A DNA stretch of 64,000 bases, from the NCBI RefSeq assembly GCF_900109995.1, contig NZ_FOCB01000003.1, positions 1 through 64,000 on the forward strand, written 5' to 3'. Each line of letters opens with the position of its first letter. Position 1 is the first letter of the stretch. Made by a program: the position numbers and the translations under genes. The notes below the pieces were generated by a model. That model saw only the letters and a list, made by a program, of their open reading frames with translations. It did not search any database and had not been told where the DNA came from. Source of the DNA: Pseudomonas sp. ok272 (lineage in GTDB: Bacteria; Pseudomonadota; Gammaproteobacteria; Pseudomonadales; Pseudomonadaceae). Shown here one piece after another: positions 47,083 to 55,508 of this stretch.

Positions 47083-48306
47083 TCAGGCCTTGGCCAACGC
47101 CGGCAAATCCCCACTCAACCCCAGCGCCTGGCGCACGAACAGCGCCTTGGCCTCGGGCATCTGCTCGACCAGCTTCAAGCCGGTGTTGCGCAACCAGCGC
47201 ACGGGCAATGGATCGGCCTGGAACAACCGCTCGAAACCTTCCATCGCGGCCATCAGCGCCAGGTTGTGGGGCATGCGCCGACGTTCGTAGCGGCTGAGGA
47301 CTTTCACGTCCGCCAGGCACTCGCCACGGCGGGCGGCCTGCAACAGCACTTCGGCCAGCACGGCGGCATCGAGGAACCCGAGGTTGACCCCCTGCCCCGC
47401 CAGCGGGTGGATGGTATGGGCGGCGTCGCCGATCAAGGCCAGGCCCTCGGCCACGTAGCGCTTGGCGTGACGCTGGCGCAACGGCACGCACAGGCGCGGG
47501 TCGGCGCTCAGCACGCTGCCCAGGCGCCCCTCGAAGGCGCGCTCCAGTTCGCGGCAAAATCCGTGATCATCCAGCGCCATCAGGCGCTCGGCCTCGGTCG
47601 GGGTGGTCGACCAGACAATGGAGCACCAGTCCTGCTGGCCATCGCGCACCAACGGCAGGAACGCCAGTGGGCCGTTATCGGTGAAGCGTTGCCAGGCGGT
47701 CATTCGGTGCGGCTGGGAGCTGCGCACGCTGGTGACGATGGCGTGGTGCATGTAATCCCATTCGCGGGTCGCGACACCGGTGAGGCGGCGCACCGCCGAG
47801 TTGGCACCATCGGCCGCGATCACCAAGGGCGCGCGCAGGGTGCGGCCGTCGGCCAGGGTCAGCAGCCAATCGTCGCCGGAGCGGCGCATCTGCTCCAGGC
47901 GCGCATTGGCCAGCAGGCCCAGGTCGCAATCGTGCAAGCGGTCCAGCAAGGCGTCCTGGACCACCCGGTTCTCGACGATATGCCCCAGCGCCTCGGCGTG
48001 CACACTGGCCGCGGAGAAGTGGATCTGCCCGGTGCCACTGCCGTCCCAGACCTGCATGTCCGAGTACGGACTGCTGCGCCGGTTGACGATGCCGTCCCAC
48101 ACACCCAGGCGTTCGAGAATTCGTTGGCTGGCCGCCGACAAGGCGCTCACCCGGGGTTCAAACGCCGATTGCGCGTCGAAGGGTTTGACGCTCATGGGGC
48201 TGCCGTCGAGCAGCAGGACTTCCAGCCCGCTGTCCTGGAGCGCCAGCGCCAAGGCGCTGCCGACCATTCCGGCCCCGACAATCAGCAGATCTGCGCGCAT
48301 TTCCAT
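47083..48306 (-). CDS. ubiI: Ubiquinone biosynthesis FAD monooxygenase UbiI (VisC)
   Basis: 407 residues, class A flavoprotein hydroxylase. The dinucleotide-binding motif is LLIVGAGMVGSALALAL (residues ~5-20), the DG motif is VIAADGANSAVRRLTG, and the GD motif is GDAAHTIHPLAGQGVNLGFLDAAVLAE. It is adjacent to its paralogue UbiH and ordered ubiI-ubiH-pepP as in P. aeruginosa (PA5221, PA5223, PA5224). UbiI hydroxylates ring carbon 5. The exact carbon is assigned by synteny rather than residues. Confidence 0.9.
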   Translation of the reverse strand: MEMRADLLIVGAGMVGSALALALQDSGLEVLLLDGSPMSVKPFDAQSAFEPRVSALSAASQRILERLGVWDGIVNRRSSPYSDMQVWDGSGTGQIHFSAASVHAEALGHIVENRVVQDALLDRLHDCDLGLLANARLEQMRRSGDDWLLTLADGRTLRAPLVIAADGANSAVRRLTGVATREWDYMHHAIVTSVRSSQPHRMTAWQRFTDNGPLAFLPLVRDGQQDWCSIVWSTTPTEAERLMALDDHGFCRELERAFEGRLGSVLSADPRLCVPLRQRHAKRYVAEGLALIGDAAHTIHPLAGQGVNLGFLDAAVLAEVLLQAARRGECLADVKVLSRYERRRMPHNLALMAAMEGFERLFQADPLPVRWLRNTGLKLVEQMPEAKALFVRQALGLSGDLPALAKA

Positions 48307-48355
48307 GCTTTAAGCCTGTTTCGCGTGCGGCGTGGGCCGCAGGTAAAGGGGGTTC

Positions 48356-49543
48356 CTAGACATCAGGACGTGTGCCCAGGCCCATGGCCTGCCGGGCGAA
48401 CCAGCGTTTGGCCGGCGGGAGCAGGTCAAGGCCCAGCAGGCCGAGGTTGCGGCCCAGGGAGACCAGCGGCTGGGTGCTGCCAAACAAGCGGGTGACCTGG
48501 TCGGAGAACCCGACGGTGAGTTGCTGGTCCAGGCGCTGGCGCTCGCGATAAGCCTGCAAGGTCGCCAGGTCGCCAGGCAGTTTGTCGCTGGCCAGCAGCG
48601 CTTCGGCCAGGGCCTGGGCGTCGCGCAGCGACAGGTTGAAGCCCTGCCCGGCAATCGGGTGCAGGCTGTGGGCCGCGTTGCCCAGCACCGCCAGATTGGC
48701 GCGCACCTGCTCATCGGCTTCGATCAGCGTCAACGGATACAAATGCCGCGCCCCCACCTGCTTGAGGGTGCCCAGGCGATAGCCGAACACCCCCTGCAAC
48801 TCGCTGAGGAAGCTGCGCTCATCCAGCGCGGCCAGGCGCTGGGCGTCCATTCCCAGGCGGGTCCAGACCAGCGCACAACGGTTATCCGCCAGCGGCAGCA
48901 AGGCCATCGGCCCTTCGTCGGTGAAGCGTTCGAAGGCCATGCCTTCGTGGGCTTCGCTGGGGGTGATGTTGGCGATCAGCGCACTCTGGTGGTACGGGCG
49001 CTTCTTGATGTTGATCCCCAGTTGCTCGCGCAACCCCGAACGCCCGCCGTCGGCCAGCACCGCGAGGTCGCACTCCAGGGTGGTTTCATCGTTGAGGGTC
49101 AAGCGGTAGCCGTCCGGCAGCGGCTCCATGCGGGTGACTTCGGCCGGGCAGCGCCAACTGATCACGTCCTTGTCCAGGCCCTGCCACAGGCATTGGCCCA
49201 ACCAGGCGTTTTCCACCACATAGCCGAGCGCCGGGACGCCCTCCTCCATGGCCGACAGGCGCGCAGTAGAGAAACGTCCGCGATCGGAGACATGGATCTG
49301 CTTGATCGGCTCGGCGCGGCGGGAGATGGCTTGCCACAGGCCCAAGCGCTGATAGATTTGCCGGGCGCCAAACGACAGCGCCGAGGAGCGGGCGTCGTAG
49401 CTTGGCTGGTAGCTGTCACCCGGGGCGAACGGTTCGATCAGCACGATCTTCCAGCCGCGCGCCTTCGCCCCGGCTTGCAGCGCCAGCGCCAGGCTGGCGC
49501 CCACCAGGCCGCCACCGATGATCGCCAGGTTGACCCGGCTCAT
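48356..49543 (-). CDS. ubiH: Ubiquinone biosynthesis FAD monooxygenase UbiH
   Basis: 395 residues, same fold as UbiI: NLAIIGGGLVGASLALALQ at the N-terminus, VLADGGRSGLREQLGI, and GNAAHSLHPIAGQGFNLSLRDAQALAEAL. The substitution GNAAH for GDAAH in the FAD motif is typical of UbiH (2-octaprenyl-6-methoxyphenyl hydroxylase). The ATG overlaps the pepP stop by four bases (ATGA), as in E. coli, where pepP and ubiH are also coupled. Confidence 0.92.
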   Translation of the reverse strand: MSRVNLAIIGGGLVGASLALALQAGAKARGWKIVLIEPFAPGDSYQPSYDARSSALSFGARQIYQRLGLWQAISRRAEPIKQIHVSDRGRFSTARLSAMEEGVPALGYVVENAWLGQCLWQGLDKDVISWRCPAEVTRMEPLPDGYRLTLNDETTLECDLAVLADGGRSGLREQLGINIKKRPYHQSALIANITPSEAHEGMAFERFTDEGPMALLPLADNRCALVWTRLGMDAQRLAALDERSFLSELQGVFGYRLGTLKQVGARHLYPLTLIEADEQVRANLAVLGNAAHSLHPIAGQGFNLSLRDAQALAEALLASDKLPGDLATLQAYRERQRLDQQLTVGFSDQVTRLFGSTQPLVSLGRNLGLLGLDLLPPAKRWFARQAMGLGTRPDV

Positions 49544-50874
49544 GCGGCTTGCACCCGCGCCGCAGCCATCAGCGCCTCGATCTCGGCGACCGTCCTGGGC
49601 ACGCCGTGGGTCAGGATTTCACAGCCTTGCTTGGTTACCACCACGTCATCCTCGATGCGCACGCCAATGCCGCGCCATTTCTTCGCCACGTTCAGGTTGT
49701 CCGGGGCAATGTAGATGCCCGGCTCGACGGTCAGGGCCATGCCGACTTCCAGCACCCGCCATTCACCGCCGACCTTGTATTCGCCAACGTCGTGCACATC
49801 CAAACCCAGCCAGTGCCCGGCGCGGTGCATGTAAAACACCTTGTAGGCCTCGCTGGCGATCAACTCATCGACATCGCCCTGCAACAAGCCGAGCTGCACC
49901 AGGCCGGCGGTGATCACCTGGACCGTCGCCTCGTGCGCCTGGTTCCAGTGCTTGTCCGGCGCGATCTGGGCAAAGGCCGCTTCCTGCGACGCCAGCACCA
50001 GTTCGTAGATCGCCTTCTGCTCCGGCGAGTACGTGCCGTTGATCGGCCAGGTGCGGGTGATGTCGCTGGCGTAGCAGTCGATCTCGCAACCGGCGTCGAT
50101 CAGCACCAGGTCACCGTCCTTGAGCACCGCGTCATTGCGCTGGTAGTGCAGGATGCAGCTGTTGCGCCCGGCCGCGACGATGGAGCCGTAGGCCGGCATC
50201 TTCGCCCCGCCCTTGCGGAACTCGTAATCGAGCTCGGCTTCCAGGCTGAACTCATGCAGCCCGACACGGCTGGCCTGCATGGCGCGGACGTGGGCCTGGG
50301 CGGAAATCCGCGCAGCCTCGCGCATCACCTTCACTTCTGCCGCCGATTTATACAGGCGCATGTCGTGTAGCAGATGATCCAGGGCAACAAACTCGTTCGG
50401 CGGCTGGGCGCCAAGGTGCGCCTTGGAGCGAATCACGTTGATCCAGTCCATCAGGTGCCGATCAAACTCGGGGTGGCTGCCCATGGCCGAGTAGACCCGG
50501 TCCCGGCCTTCGATCAAGCCCGGCAAAATGTCGTCAATGTCGGTGATCGGGAAGGCATCGTCGGCGCCGAAGTGGCGAATGGCGCCTTCCTGGCCGGCAC
50601 GCAGGCCATCCCACAGCTCGCGCTCGGGGTTGCGTTCGCGGCAGAACAGAATGTACTCGCCATGCTCGCGGCCGGGCATCAGCACGATGACGGCCTGCGG
50701 CTCGGGGAAACCACTGAGGTACTGGAAATCGCTGTCCTGGCGATACACGTGCTCGACGTCACGGTTACGGATCGCCACGGCGGCGGCCGGCAGGATTGCG
50801 ATGCTGTTGGGTTCCATCTGCGCCATCAGCGCCTTGCGCCGGCGCGTGTATTCCGACTTCGGGATATGGATCAT
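49540..50874 (-). CDS. pepP: Xaa-Pro aminopeptidase PepP
   Basis: 444 residues, M24B metallopeptidase. It begins MIHIPKSEYTRRRKALMAQM. The two-metal ligands are visible in order: Asp in LVLIDAGCEIDCYASDITRT, His in HRAGHWLGLDVHD, Glu in LTVEPGIYI and Glu in GVRIEDDVVV. It removes N-terminal residues before proline. It sits 20 bases after the ygfB gene, making ygfB-pepP-ubiH-ubiI one operon. Confidence 0.95.
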   Translation of the reverse strand: MIHIPKSEYTRRRKALMAQMEPNSIAILPAAAVAIRNRDVEHVYRQDSDFQYLSGFPEPQAVIVLMPGREHGEYILFCRERNPERELWDGLRAGQEGAIRHFGADDAFPITDIDDILPGLIEGRDRVYSAMGSHPEFDRHLMDWINVIRSKAHLGAQPPNEFVALDHLLHDMRLYKSAAEVKVMREAARISAQAHVRAMQASRVGLHEFSLEAELDYEFRKGGAKMPAYGSIVAAGRNSCILHYQRNDAVLKDGDLVLIDAGCEIDCYASDITRTWPINGTYSPEQKAIYELVLASQEAAFAQIAPDKHWNQAHEATVQVITAGLVQLGLLQGDVDELIASEAYKVFYMHRAGHWLGLDVHDVGEYKVGGEWRVLEVGMALTVEPGIYIAPDNLNVAKKWRGIGVRIEDDVVVTKQGCEILTHGVPRTVAEIEALMAAARVQAA

Positions 50875-50894
50875 GGGCAGATGGGGGTCCTTTC

Positions 50895-51452
50895 TTAGTG
50901 CAGCGACGGCTTGGGTGCAGCCGGTTCAGCCGGTTTCTTGGTCTCGGCGAACAGCAGCAGCGGCGCGACGCGCAGGTACTCCATCACTTCCATGTAGTCG
51001 CTTTCGCCGTCTTCGGATTCTTCCAGGGCATCCTGGATCTGCGAGATCGCCGCGAGATCCTGCAGCACTTCCTGGGCGTCGGTGCTCAGGTCCAGGCCAC
51101 CGGCGTTGACGCCGAAGCCGTGGAGGAAACCCTGACACCATTGGCCCAGTGCGACAGCACGTTCAGCCAGCGGCGCGTCATCGGTCGGCAGCAGCAGGAC
51201 CACGGTGACATCGTCGCCCGTCAACTCGCCCTTGACCATGGCTTGCAGGCCGATCAGCGCGTTGCGGACATTTTCGGTTGGCTCGGTTTCCAGCAGTTCG
51301 GCGACGTCAGCCAACCAGGTGTCGACATCAAAACCGACGCCGGTGCAGCTACGGCCCAGCAGCACGCCGTGAAGCTCGGCAGGGGAGCACGGATGGCCGC
51401 TGGAACTCAGCAGGGTGGCAAAGGCGTTGTACGGGGAATTCTGAATAGTCAT
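50895..51452 (-). CDS. ygfB: YgfB/YecA family protein (UPF0149)
   Basis: 185 residues, soluble, helical, acidic. The start [28 protein letters not shown] and middle [15 protein letters not shown] are diagnostic of UPF0149. In P. aeruginosa YgfB influences ampD-linked beta-lactamase expression. That is family knowledge from another species. First gene of the ygfB-pepP-ubiH-ubiI operon, divergent from the zapB-like gene. Confidence 0.92.
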   Translation of the reverse strand: MTIQNSPYNAFATLLSSSGHPCSPAELHGVLLGRSCTGVGFDVDTWLADVAELLETEPTENVRNALIGLQAMVKGELTGDDVTVVLLLPTDDAPLAERAVALGQWCQGFLHGFGVNAGGLDLSTDAQEVLQDLAAISQIQDALEESEDGESDYMEVMEYLRVAPLLLFAETKKPAEPAAPKPSLH

Positions 51453-51579
51453 GGGTAGCTAGGCGCCAAGCGGCGCTATGTCTAGAATGAAGGCCTTGTA
51501 TCCTACATCGACAGACTCGCCAAGACTATTAAAGGCTGTCCGCCCGTTACCGCTCATCAGACAAATCCAGTGGAACCCA

Positions 51580-51789
51580 ATGGAAGACACCGACCTGCAA
51601 GCGCTGATGGCCAGACTCGAACTGTTGATTACCCGAGTCGAGCAACTTAAGAGCCAGAATGGACTCTTACTAGCTCAGGAAAAAACCTGGCGCGAGGAAC
51701 GCGCGCACCTCATAGAAAAAAATGAAATCGCCCGGCGTAAGGTCGAATCGATGATTTCGCGCCTCAAGGCCCTGGAGCAAGACTCATGA
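51580..51789 (+). CDS. Short coiled-coil protein, ZapB-like (TIGR02449 type)
   Basis: 69 residues from the ATG at 51580 (MEDTDLQALMARLELLITRVEQLK). Almost all of it is a heptad coiled coil, ending RKVESMISRLKALEQDS. An upstream frame to 51478 lacks any ribosome site. The stop overlaps the zapA ATG by four bases. It probably works in division-ring organisation with ZapA. Confidence 0.85.
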   Translation: MEDTDLQALMARLELLITRVEQLKSQNGLLLAQEKTWREERAHLIEKNEIARRKVESMISRLKALEQDS

Positions 51790-52103
51790 GTACAAGCAGC
51801 AGCGTTACCGTGCAGATCCTCGACAAAGAGTATTCGATCATTTGCCCCCAGGAAGAGCGCAGCAACCTGGTGAGTGCCGCCCGTTACCTGGATGGCAAGA
51901 TGCGTGAAATCCGCAGCAGCGGCAAAGTCATCGGCGCCGACCGTATCGCCGTGATGGCCGCGTTGAACATCACCCACGACCTGCTGCATTCCCAGGAGCG
52001 CCCCGAGATGCAGGCCAGCGGCTCGACCCGCGAGCAAGTACGCGACCTGCTCGACCGGGTGGACCTGGTGCTGGCCACCGATCCGGACGTCAGCAAAGGC
52101 TGA
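51786..52103 (+). CDS. zapA: Cell division protein ZapA
   Basis: 105 residues: N-terminal beta-hairpin domain (SVTVQILDKEYSIICPQEERSNLVSAARYLDGKMREIR) and C-terminal coiled coil. It binds and cross-links FtsZ filaments. It is followed at once by the 6S RNA gene, a conserved zapA-ssrS-ygfA order in gamma-proteobacteria. Confidence 0.95.
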   Translation: MSTSSSVTVQILDKEYSIICPQEERSNLVSAARYLDGKMREIRSSGKVIGADRIAVMAALNITHDLLHSQERPEMQASGSTREQVRDLLDRVDLVLATDPDVSKG

Positions 52104-52122
52104 TTCCTCGGGGTGGTTGCGG

Positions 52123-52128
52123 TATACT
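52123..52128 (+). promoter_or_regulatory. -10 box of the 6S RNA promoter
   Basis: TATACT, a near-consensus sigma-70 -10 element preceded by GCGG, lies seven bases before the proposed RNA 5' end. Confidence 0.7.
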
Positions 52129-52134
52129 CACGCC

Positions 52135-52314
52135 ACTCCCTGGGGTGCTTGCCAGTTGACGATGTCCCTGAGCCGATTCGCACTACCCTGGAGGTTGCAC
52201 GTTGGGCTGGTGTGCATGTCCGCTAGACGGAAAGCCTTAAAGCCTACTGCATCTTCCACCTTGAACTTTCGGGTTCAAGGGCTAAGTCAGCAGCGGTTCA
52301 TCCGGGGAGCCTGA
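52135..52314 (+). ncRNA. ssrS: 6S RNA
   Basis: The ~180-base RNA begins ACTCCCTGGGGTG and closes with complementary GGGGAGCC near 52305. The central open bubble is flanked by conserved pieces (GATGTCCCTGAGCCGAT, GGTTGCACGTTGGGCTGGTG, CCACCTTGAACTTTCGGGTTCAAGG). It mimics an open promoter and sequesters sigma-70 RNA polymerase. Placement between zapA and the 5-formyl-THF cyclo-ligase gene is the conserved one. Ends are estimated to within a few bases. Confidence 0.93.
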
Positions 52315-52319
52315 TTCAA

Positions 52320-52351
52320 GCCGATGCCAGTTAACGCTGGCATCGGCTTTG
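52320..52351 (+). terminator. Terminator of 6S RNA
   Basis: Perfect 11-bp stem GCCGATGCCAG / CTGGCATCGGC with a TTAACG loop, then TTTGTTG. It lies between ssrS and ygfA; partial read-through would link them. Confidence 0.88.
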
Positions 52352-52397
52352 TTGCATATGAGACCACCCCACCGGGTGCCCATCACGTGAACAGCCC

Positions 52398-53021
52398 ATG
52401 ACGATGACCGAACCTGCGCCGCTTTCCCGCCCGCAACTTCGACGCATGCTGCGCAAGGCCCGTCGTGCCCTCACGCGCGGCGAGCAACGCCAGGCAGCCC
52501 GTGGGCTGTATCGGCAACTGGCCCAACAGCCGGTGTTCCGCCGCGCCAAGCACATCTCCCTGTACCTGCCCACCGACGGTGAAATCGATCCGCGCCTGCT
52601 GCTGCGCGCCGCCCAACGCCGGGGCAAGGCAACCTACCTGCCCGTACTCAGCGCCTGGCCCCGGACCAAAATGGTGTTCCAGCGCGTTCGCCCTGGGGAA
52701 CCGCTGCGTCCCAACCGCTTTCGCATTCTCGAACCACGGGTCAACCCGGCCAAACAGCGCAAGGCCTGGGCACTGGACCTGGTGTTGTTGCCATTGGTCG
52801 GGTTTGACGAGGACGGCGGGCGTCTGGGCATGGGCGGCGGCTTCTATGACCGCAGCCTGGCCTACCTGGCTCGGCGCAAAAGCTGGCGCAAGCCGACGCT
52901 GCTGGGGCTGGCCCATGAGTGTCAGAAGGTCGAACGATTGGCTCAGGCCAGCTGGGATGTGCCGATGCAAGGCACGGTGACGGATCGGCAGTGGTATGCC
53001 GCAGAGCAGGCACCACGCTAA
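52398..53021 (+). CDS. ygfA: 5-formyltetrahydrofolate cyclo-ligase
   Basis: 207 residues, an MTHFS family enzyme recycling 5-formyl-THF to methenyl-THF with ATP. Motifs: basic N-terminus RRMLRKARRAL, YLPTDGEIDPRLLL, and the signature LLPLVGFDEDGGRLGMGGGFYDRSL (near residue 130-155). Two ATGs (52398 and 52404) are possible starts. Location after 6S RNA is typical and connects persister and stationary-phase folate metabolism with ssrS. Confidence 0.94.
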   Translation: MTMTEPAPLSRPQLRRMLRKARRALTRGEQRQAARGLYRQLAQQPVFRRAKHISLYLPTDGEIDPRLLLRAAQRRGKATYLPVLSAWPRTKMVFQRVRPGEPLRPNRFRILEPRVNPAKQRKAWALDLVLLPLVGFDEDGGRLGMGGGFYDRSLAYLARRKSWRKPTLLGLAHECQKVERLAQASWDVPMQGTVTDRQWYAAEQAPR

Positions 53022-53037
53022 GCGGCGACGGTGAAGA

Positions 53038-53184
53038 TCAGCGCTTGAAGGGTTGAATCTGTTGCGTGACTTGCGGCGGGGCATTGGTCTTGTTCGCCCA
53101 CAGGCTTTGCGCGTAACCGGTGGTCACGACACCCAGGCCAAATACAATCACCAATATCCATAGTAAATCCGGTTTGCGTTTCAT
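53038..53184 (-). CDS. 48-residue single-pass membrane peptide
   Basis: The frame from ATG 53184 reads MKRKPDLLWILVIVFGLGV.. and ends ..QQIQPFKR, stop at 53038. Residues ~7-25 form one hydrophobic helix after a positive N-terminus (Lys/Arg), and the tail is polar and Pro/Gln-rich. GGGGG lies ten bases before the ATG. It converges on ygfA with 16 bases between stops. Regular codon use and a proper membrane-protein pattern argue that it is real, although it is short enough to be missed by gene callers. Its function is unknown. Confidence 0.75.
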   Translation of the reverse strand: MKRKPDLLWILVIVFGLGVVTTGYAQSLWANKTNAPPQVTQQIQPFKR

Positions 53185-53381
53185 CGATTGCCCCCTCAAG
53201 GCATGTCACACACGATGTCAGCAACGGTGTCCATAATTAGGCCGTGCTTGCCGCGTCTTGCTTAAAAGTCCGGCATTTTGCGGTAACGTGAGGCCACACG
53301 CAAATACTGGCGTCAACCGACCGTCGGTTTGTCACAATTTGGCCAAACACCCTTCCCGGCCAGCGCTTCTGGAGAAAAATG

Positions 53382-53831
53382 ATGGCCTATTGGCTGATGA
53401 AATCCGAACCCGACGAGCTTTCCATCAACGACCTTAAAAAGCTCGGCGAGGCGCGCTGGGATGGGGTCCGCAACTATCAAGCACGTAACTTCCTGCGCGC
53501 CATGGCCGTTGGCGACCAGTTCTTCTTCTATCACTCCAGTTGCCCTGAGCCCGGGATTGCCGGGATTGGCAAGATCATTCAAGCCGCCTACCCGGACCCG
53601 ACGGCACTGGACCCTGAAAGCCACTACTACGACCCCAAGGCCACGCCCGAGAAGAATGCCTGGAGCGCCATCGATGTCGCCCACCTCGAAACGTTTTCCA
53701 AGGTCCTCAAGCTCGACTACTTGAAGCAGCAGACGACCCTGGCCGAGATGCCCCTGGTGCAAAAGGGCAGCCGCTTGTCCGTGATGCCCGTCACTGCCGA
53801 GCAGTGGGCCGCCGTGCTCGCACTGCGCTGA
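53382..53831 (+). CDS. EVE-domain protein
   Basis: 149 residues (MAYWLMKSEPDELSINDLKK). A second ATG one codon earlier (53379) sits closer to GGAG and is also possible. EVE domain hallmarks: YWLMKSEP, RWDGVRNYQARNFLRAM, GDQFFFYHSSC and GIAGIGKIIQAAYPDPTA. EVE folds resemble PUA/YTH readers of modified bases, so binding of modified nucleic acid is the family-level inference. Confidence 0.94.
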   Translation: MAYWLMKSEPDELSINDLKKLGEARWDGVRNYQARNFLRAMAVGDQFFFYHSSCPEPGIAGIGKIIQAAYPDPTALDPESHYYDPKATPEKNAWSAIDVAHLETFSKVLKLDYLKQQTTLAEMPLVQKGSRLSVMPVTAEQWAAVLALR

Positions 53832-53855
53832 GCCGCAGAACCCACGCCCTGAGCA

Positions 53856-53948
53856 TTCGCGAGCAGGCTCGCTCCCACGCTGATCGATGGCGAGCACACA
53901 TCCCGTGCCCGACCCGGCTCCCCTGTGGGAGCGAGTCTGCTCGCGATG
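53856..53948. repeat. REPIN
   Basis: The arms TTCGCGAGCAGGCTCGCTCCCAC and GTGGGAGCGAGTCTGCTCGCGAT are separated by about 45 bases, between convergent genes. Confidence 0.9.
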
Positions 53949-53972
53949 AGACCAGCCCAGGCAACGATAGCC

Positions 53973-54380
53973 TTATTGAATGATCAGGTTGTTGAACAAC
54001 AGATCCTCGACCACCGGCTTGCCGGTCTCGTCGGTCATCACCTGCTGGGTCTGCTTCAGGGCTTCCTGGCGCAGTTTTTCCTTGGCTTCGACGTTGTTCA
54101 TGGTCTCGGTGGTTTGCTGGGCGAACAGCGCCACCAACTGATTGCGAATCAACGGCTCGTTAGCCTTCACCGCCTTGGCCGCTTCATCGCCCGTGACCCG
54201 CAATGCCACGTCCGCCTTGTAGACCTTGAGCTTGGGCGTGCCATCCAGGCCATAGTTGCCCACGAATGGCGGGCTCAGGCTGATGTAGCTGACTTTCGGT
54301 GCTTCACCTTCTTTGGCTTCTTCGGCCAGCGCCGCCACAGGCAGCGACAGGGCCAGCAACAACATGATCCACGCTTTCAC
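53973..54380 (-). CDS. FliL-like secreted protein with GTG start
   Basis: 135 residues. The start is GTG at 54380: TAAGGAG lies six bases upstream and a signal peptide follows directly (KAWIMLLLALSLPVAALAEE). The ATG of the longer frame (54491) is too far upstream. The mature part (PKVSYISLSPPFVGNYG .. LKVYKADVALRVTGDEAAKAVKANEPLIRNQLVALFAQQTTETMNN) matches the FliL fold. It differs from true FliL by having a cleaved signal rather than an anchor and by lacking flagellar neighbours. Confidence 0.87.
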   Translation of the reverse strand: MKAWIMLLLALSLPVAALAEEAKEGEAPKVSYISLSPPFVGNYGLDGTPKLKVYKADVALRVTGDEAAKAVKANEPLIRNQLVALFAQQTTETMNNVEAKEKLRQEALKQTQQVMTDETGKPVVEDLLFNNLIIQ

Positions 54381-54530
54381 AATCGGCTCCTTATTCAATG
54401 TGCGGGCTAGCATAACGAGCCACGGCCCCAGCACAAAGTTATGGCTGGTTATCAGGGCCAGGCATGCTCGTTGACCCGTTGACTTACACACCTACACTTA
54501 TCGGCCATCACTCCCAAAGGAATAGCCCTG

Positions 54531-55508
54531 ATGAAAGCCGTGCTGTGCAAAGCCTTCGGCCCCGCCGAATCGCTGGTGCTGGAAGACGTCGCCAGCCCCG
54601 TGGCCAAGAAGAACGAAATCCTGCTGGACGTGCACGCCGCCGGGGTCAACTTCCCGGATACGCTGATCATCGAAGGCAAATACCAATTCAAGCCGCCCTT
54701 CCCATTCTCACCAGGCGGTGAAGCCGCCGGCGTGGTCCGTGAAGTGGGGGAAAAGGTCAGCCACCTCAGCGTCGGTGACCGAGTCATGGCGCTTACGGGC
54801 TGGGGCAGCTTCGCCGAGCAGGTCGCGGTGCCCGGCTACAACGTGCTGCCGATCCCACCGTCCATGGACTTCAACACTGCCGCCGCATTCAGCATGACCT
54901 ACGGCACCTCGATGCACGCCCTCAAACAACGCGCCAACCTGCAGCCCGGCGAAACCTTGCTGGTGCTCGGCGCCTCCGGCGGCGTGGGCCTGGCCGCCGT
55001 CGAGATCGGCAAGGCCATGGGCGCCCGGGTCATCGCCGCCGCCAGCAGCGCCGAGAAACTCGCCGTGGCCAAGGCCGCCGGTGCCGATGAGCTGATCAAC
55101 TACAGCGAAGCCAACCTCAAGGACGAGATCAAGCGCCTGACCAACGGCCAGGGCGCCGACGTGATCTACGATCCGGTGGGCGGCGATCTGTTCGACCAGG
55201 CCATCCGCGCCATCGCCTGGAACGGCCGCCTGCTGGTGGTTGGCTTTGCCAGCGGACGGATCCCCGAGTTGCCGGTGAATCTGGCACTGCTCAAGGGCGC
55301 GGCCGTGGTCGGCGTGTTCTGGGGCTCCTTCGCCCAGCGCCAGCCTCAGGACAACGCCGCCAACTTCCAGCAACTGTTCAGCTGGTTTGCCGAGGGCAAG
55401 TTGCAGCCGCTGGTGTCGCAGGTCTATACGCTGGATAACGCGGCACAGGCCATTAACGAGCTGGGCCAGCGCAAGGCGGTGGGCAAGATTGTGGTGCAGG
55501 TGCGGTAG
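54531..55508 (+). CDS. NADPH:quinone oxidoreductase family protein (medium-chain)
   Basis: 325 residues, zinc-independent MDR superfamily. The catalytic domain starts MKAVLCKAFGPAESLVLEDV and holds VNFPDTLIIEGKYQFKPPFPF. The Rossmann motif is VLGASGGVGLAAVEIGKAMGARVIAAASSAEK (residues ~145-175). It reduces quinones or enones with NADPH. The 3' end overlaps the convergent ChaC-like gene by 56 bases. Confidence 0.9.
   Translation: MKAVLCKAFGPAESLVLEDVASPVAKKNEILLDVHAAGVNFPDTLIIEGKYQFKPPFPFSPGGEAAGVVREVGEKVSHLSVGDRVMALTGWGSFAEQVAVPGYNVLPIPPSMDFNTAAAFSMTYGTSMHALKQRANLQPGETLLVLGASGGVGLAAVEIGKAMGARVIAAASSAEKLAVAKAAGADELINYSEANLKDEIKRLTNGQGADVIYDPVGGDLFDQAIRAIAWNGRLLVVGFASGRIPELPVNLALLKGAAVVGVFWGSFAQRQPQDNAANFQQLFSWFAEGKLQPLVSQVYTLDNAAQAINELGQRKAVGKIVVQVR

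Noticed and set aside
51478..51579. Longer start for the ZapB-like protein
   Set aside because: The 34-codon extension has no ribosome site and no coiled-coil pattern; the ATG at 51580 begins the family sequence.
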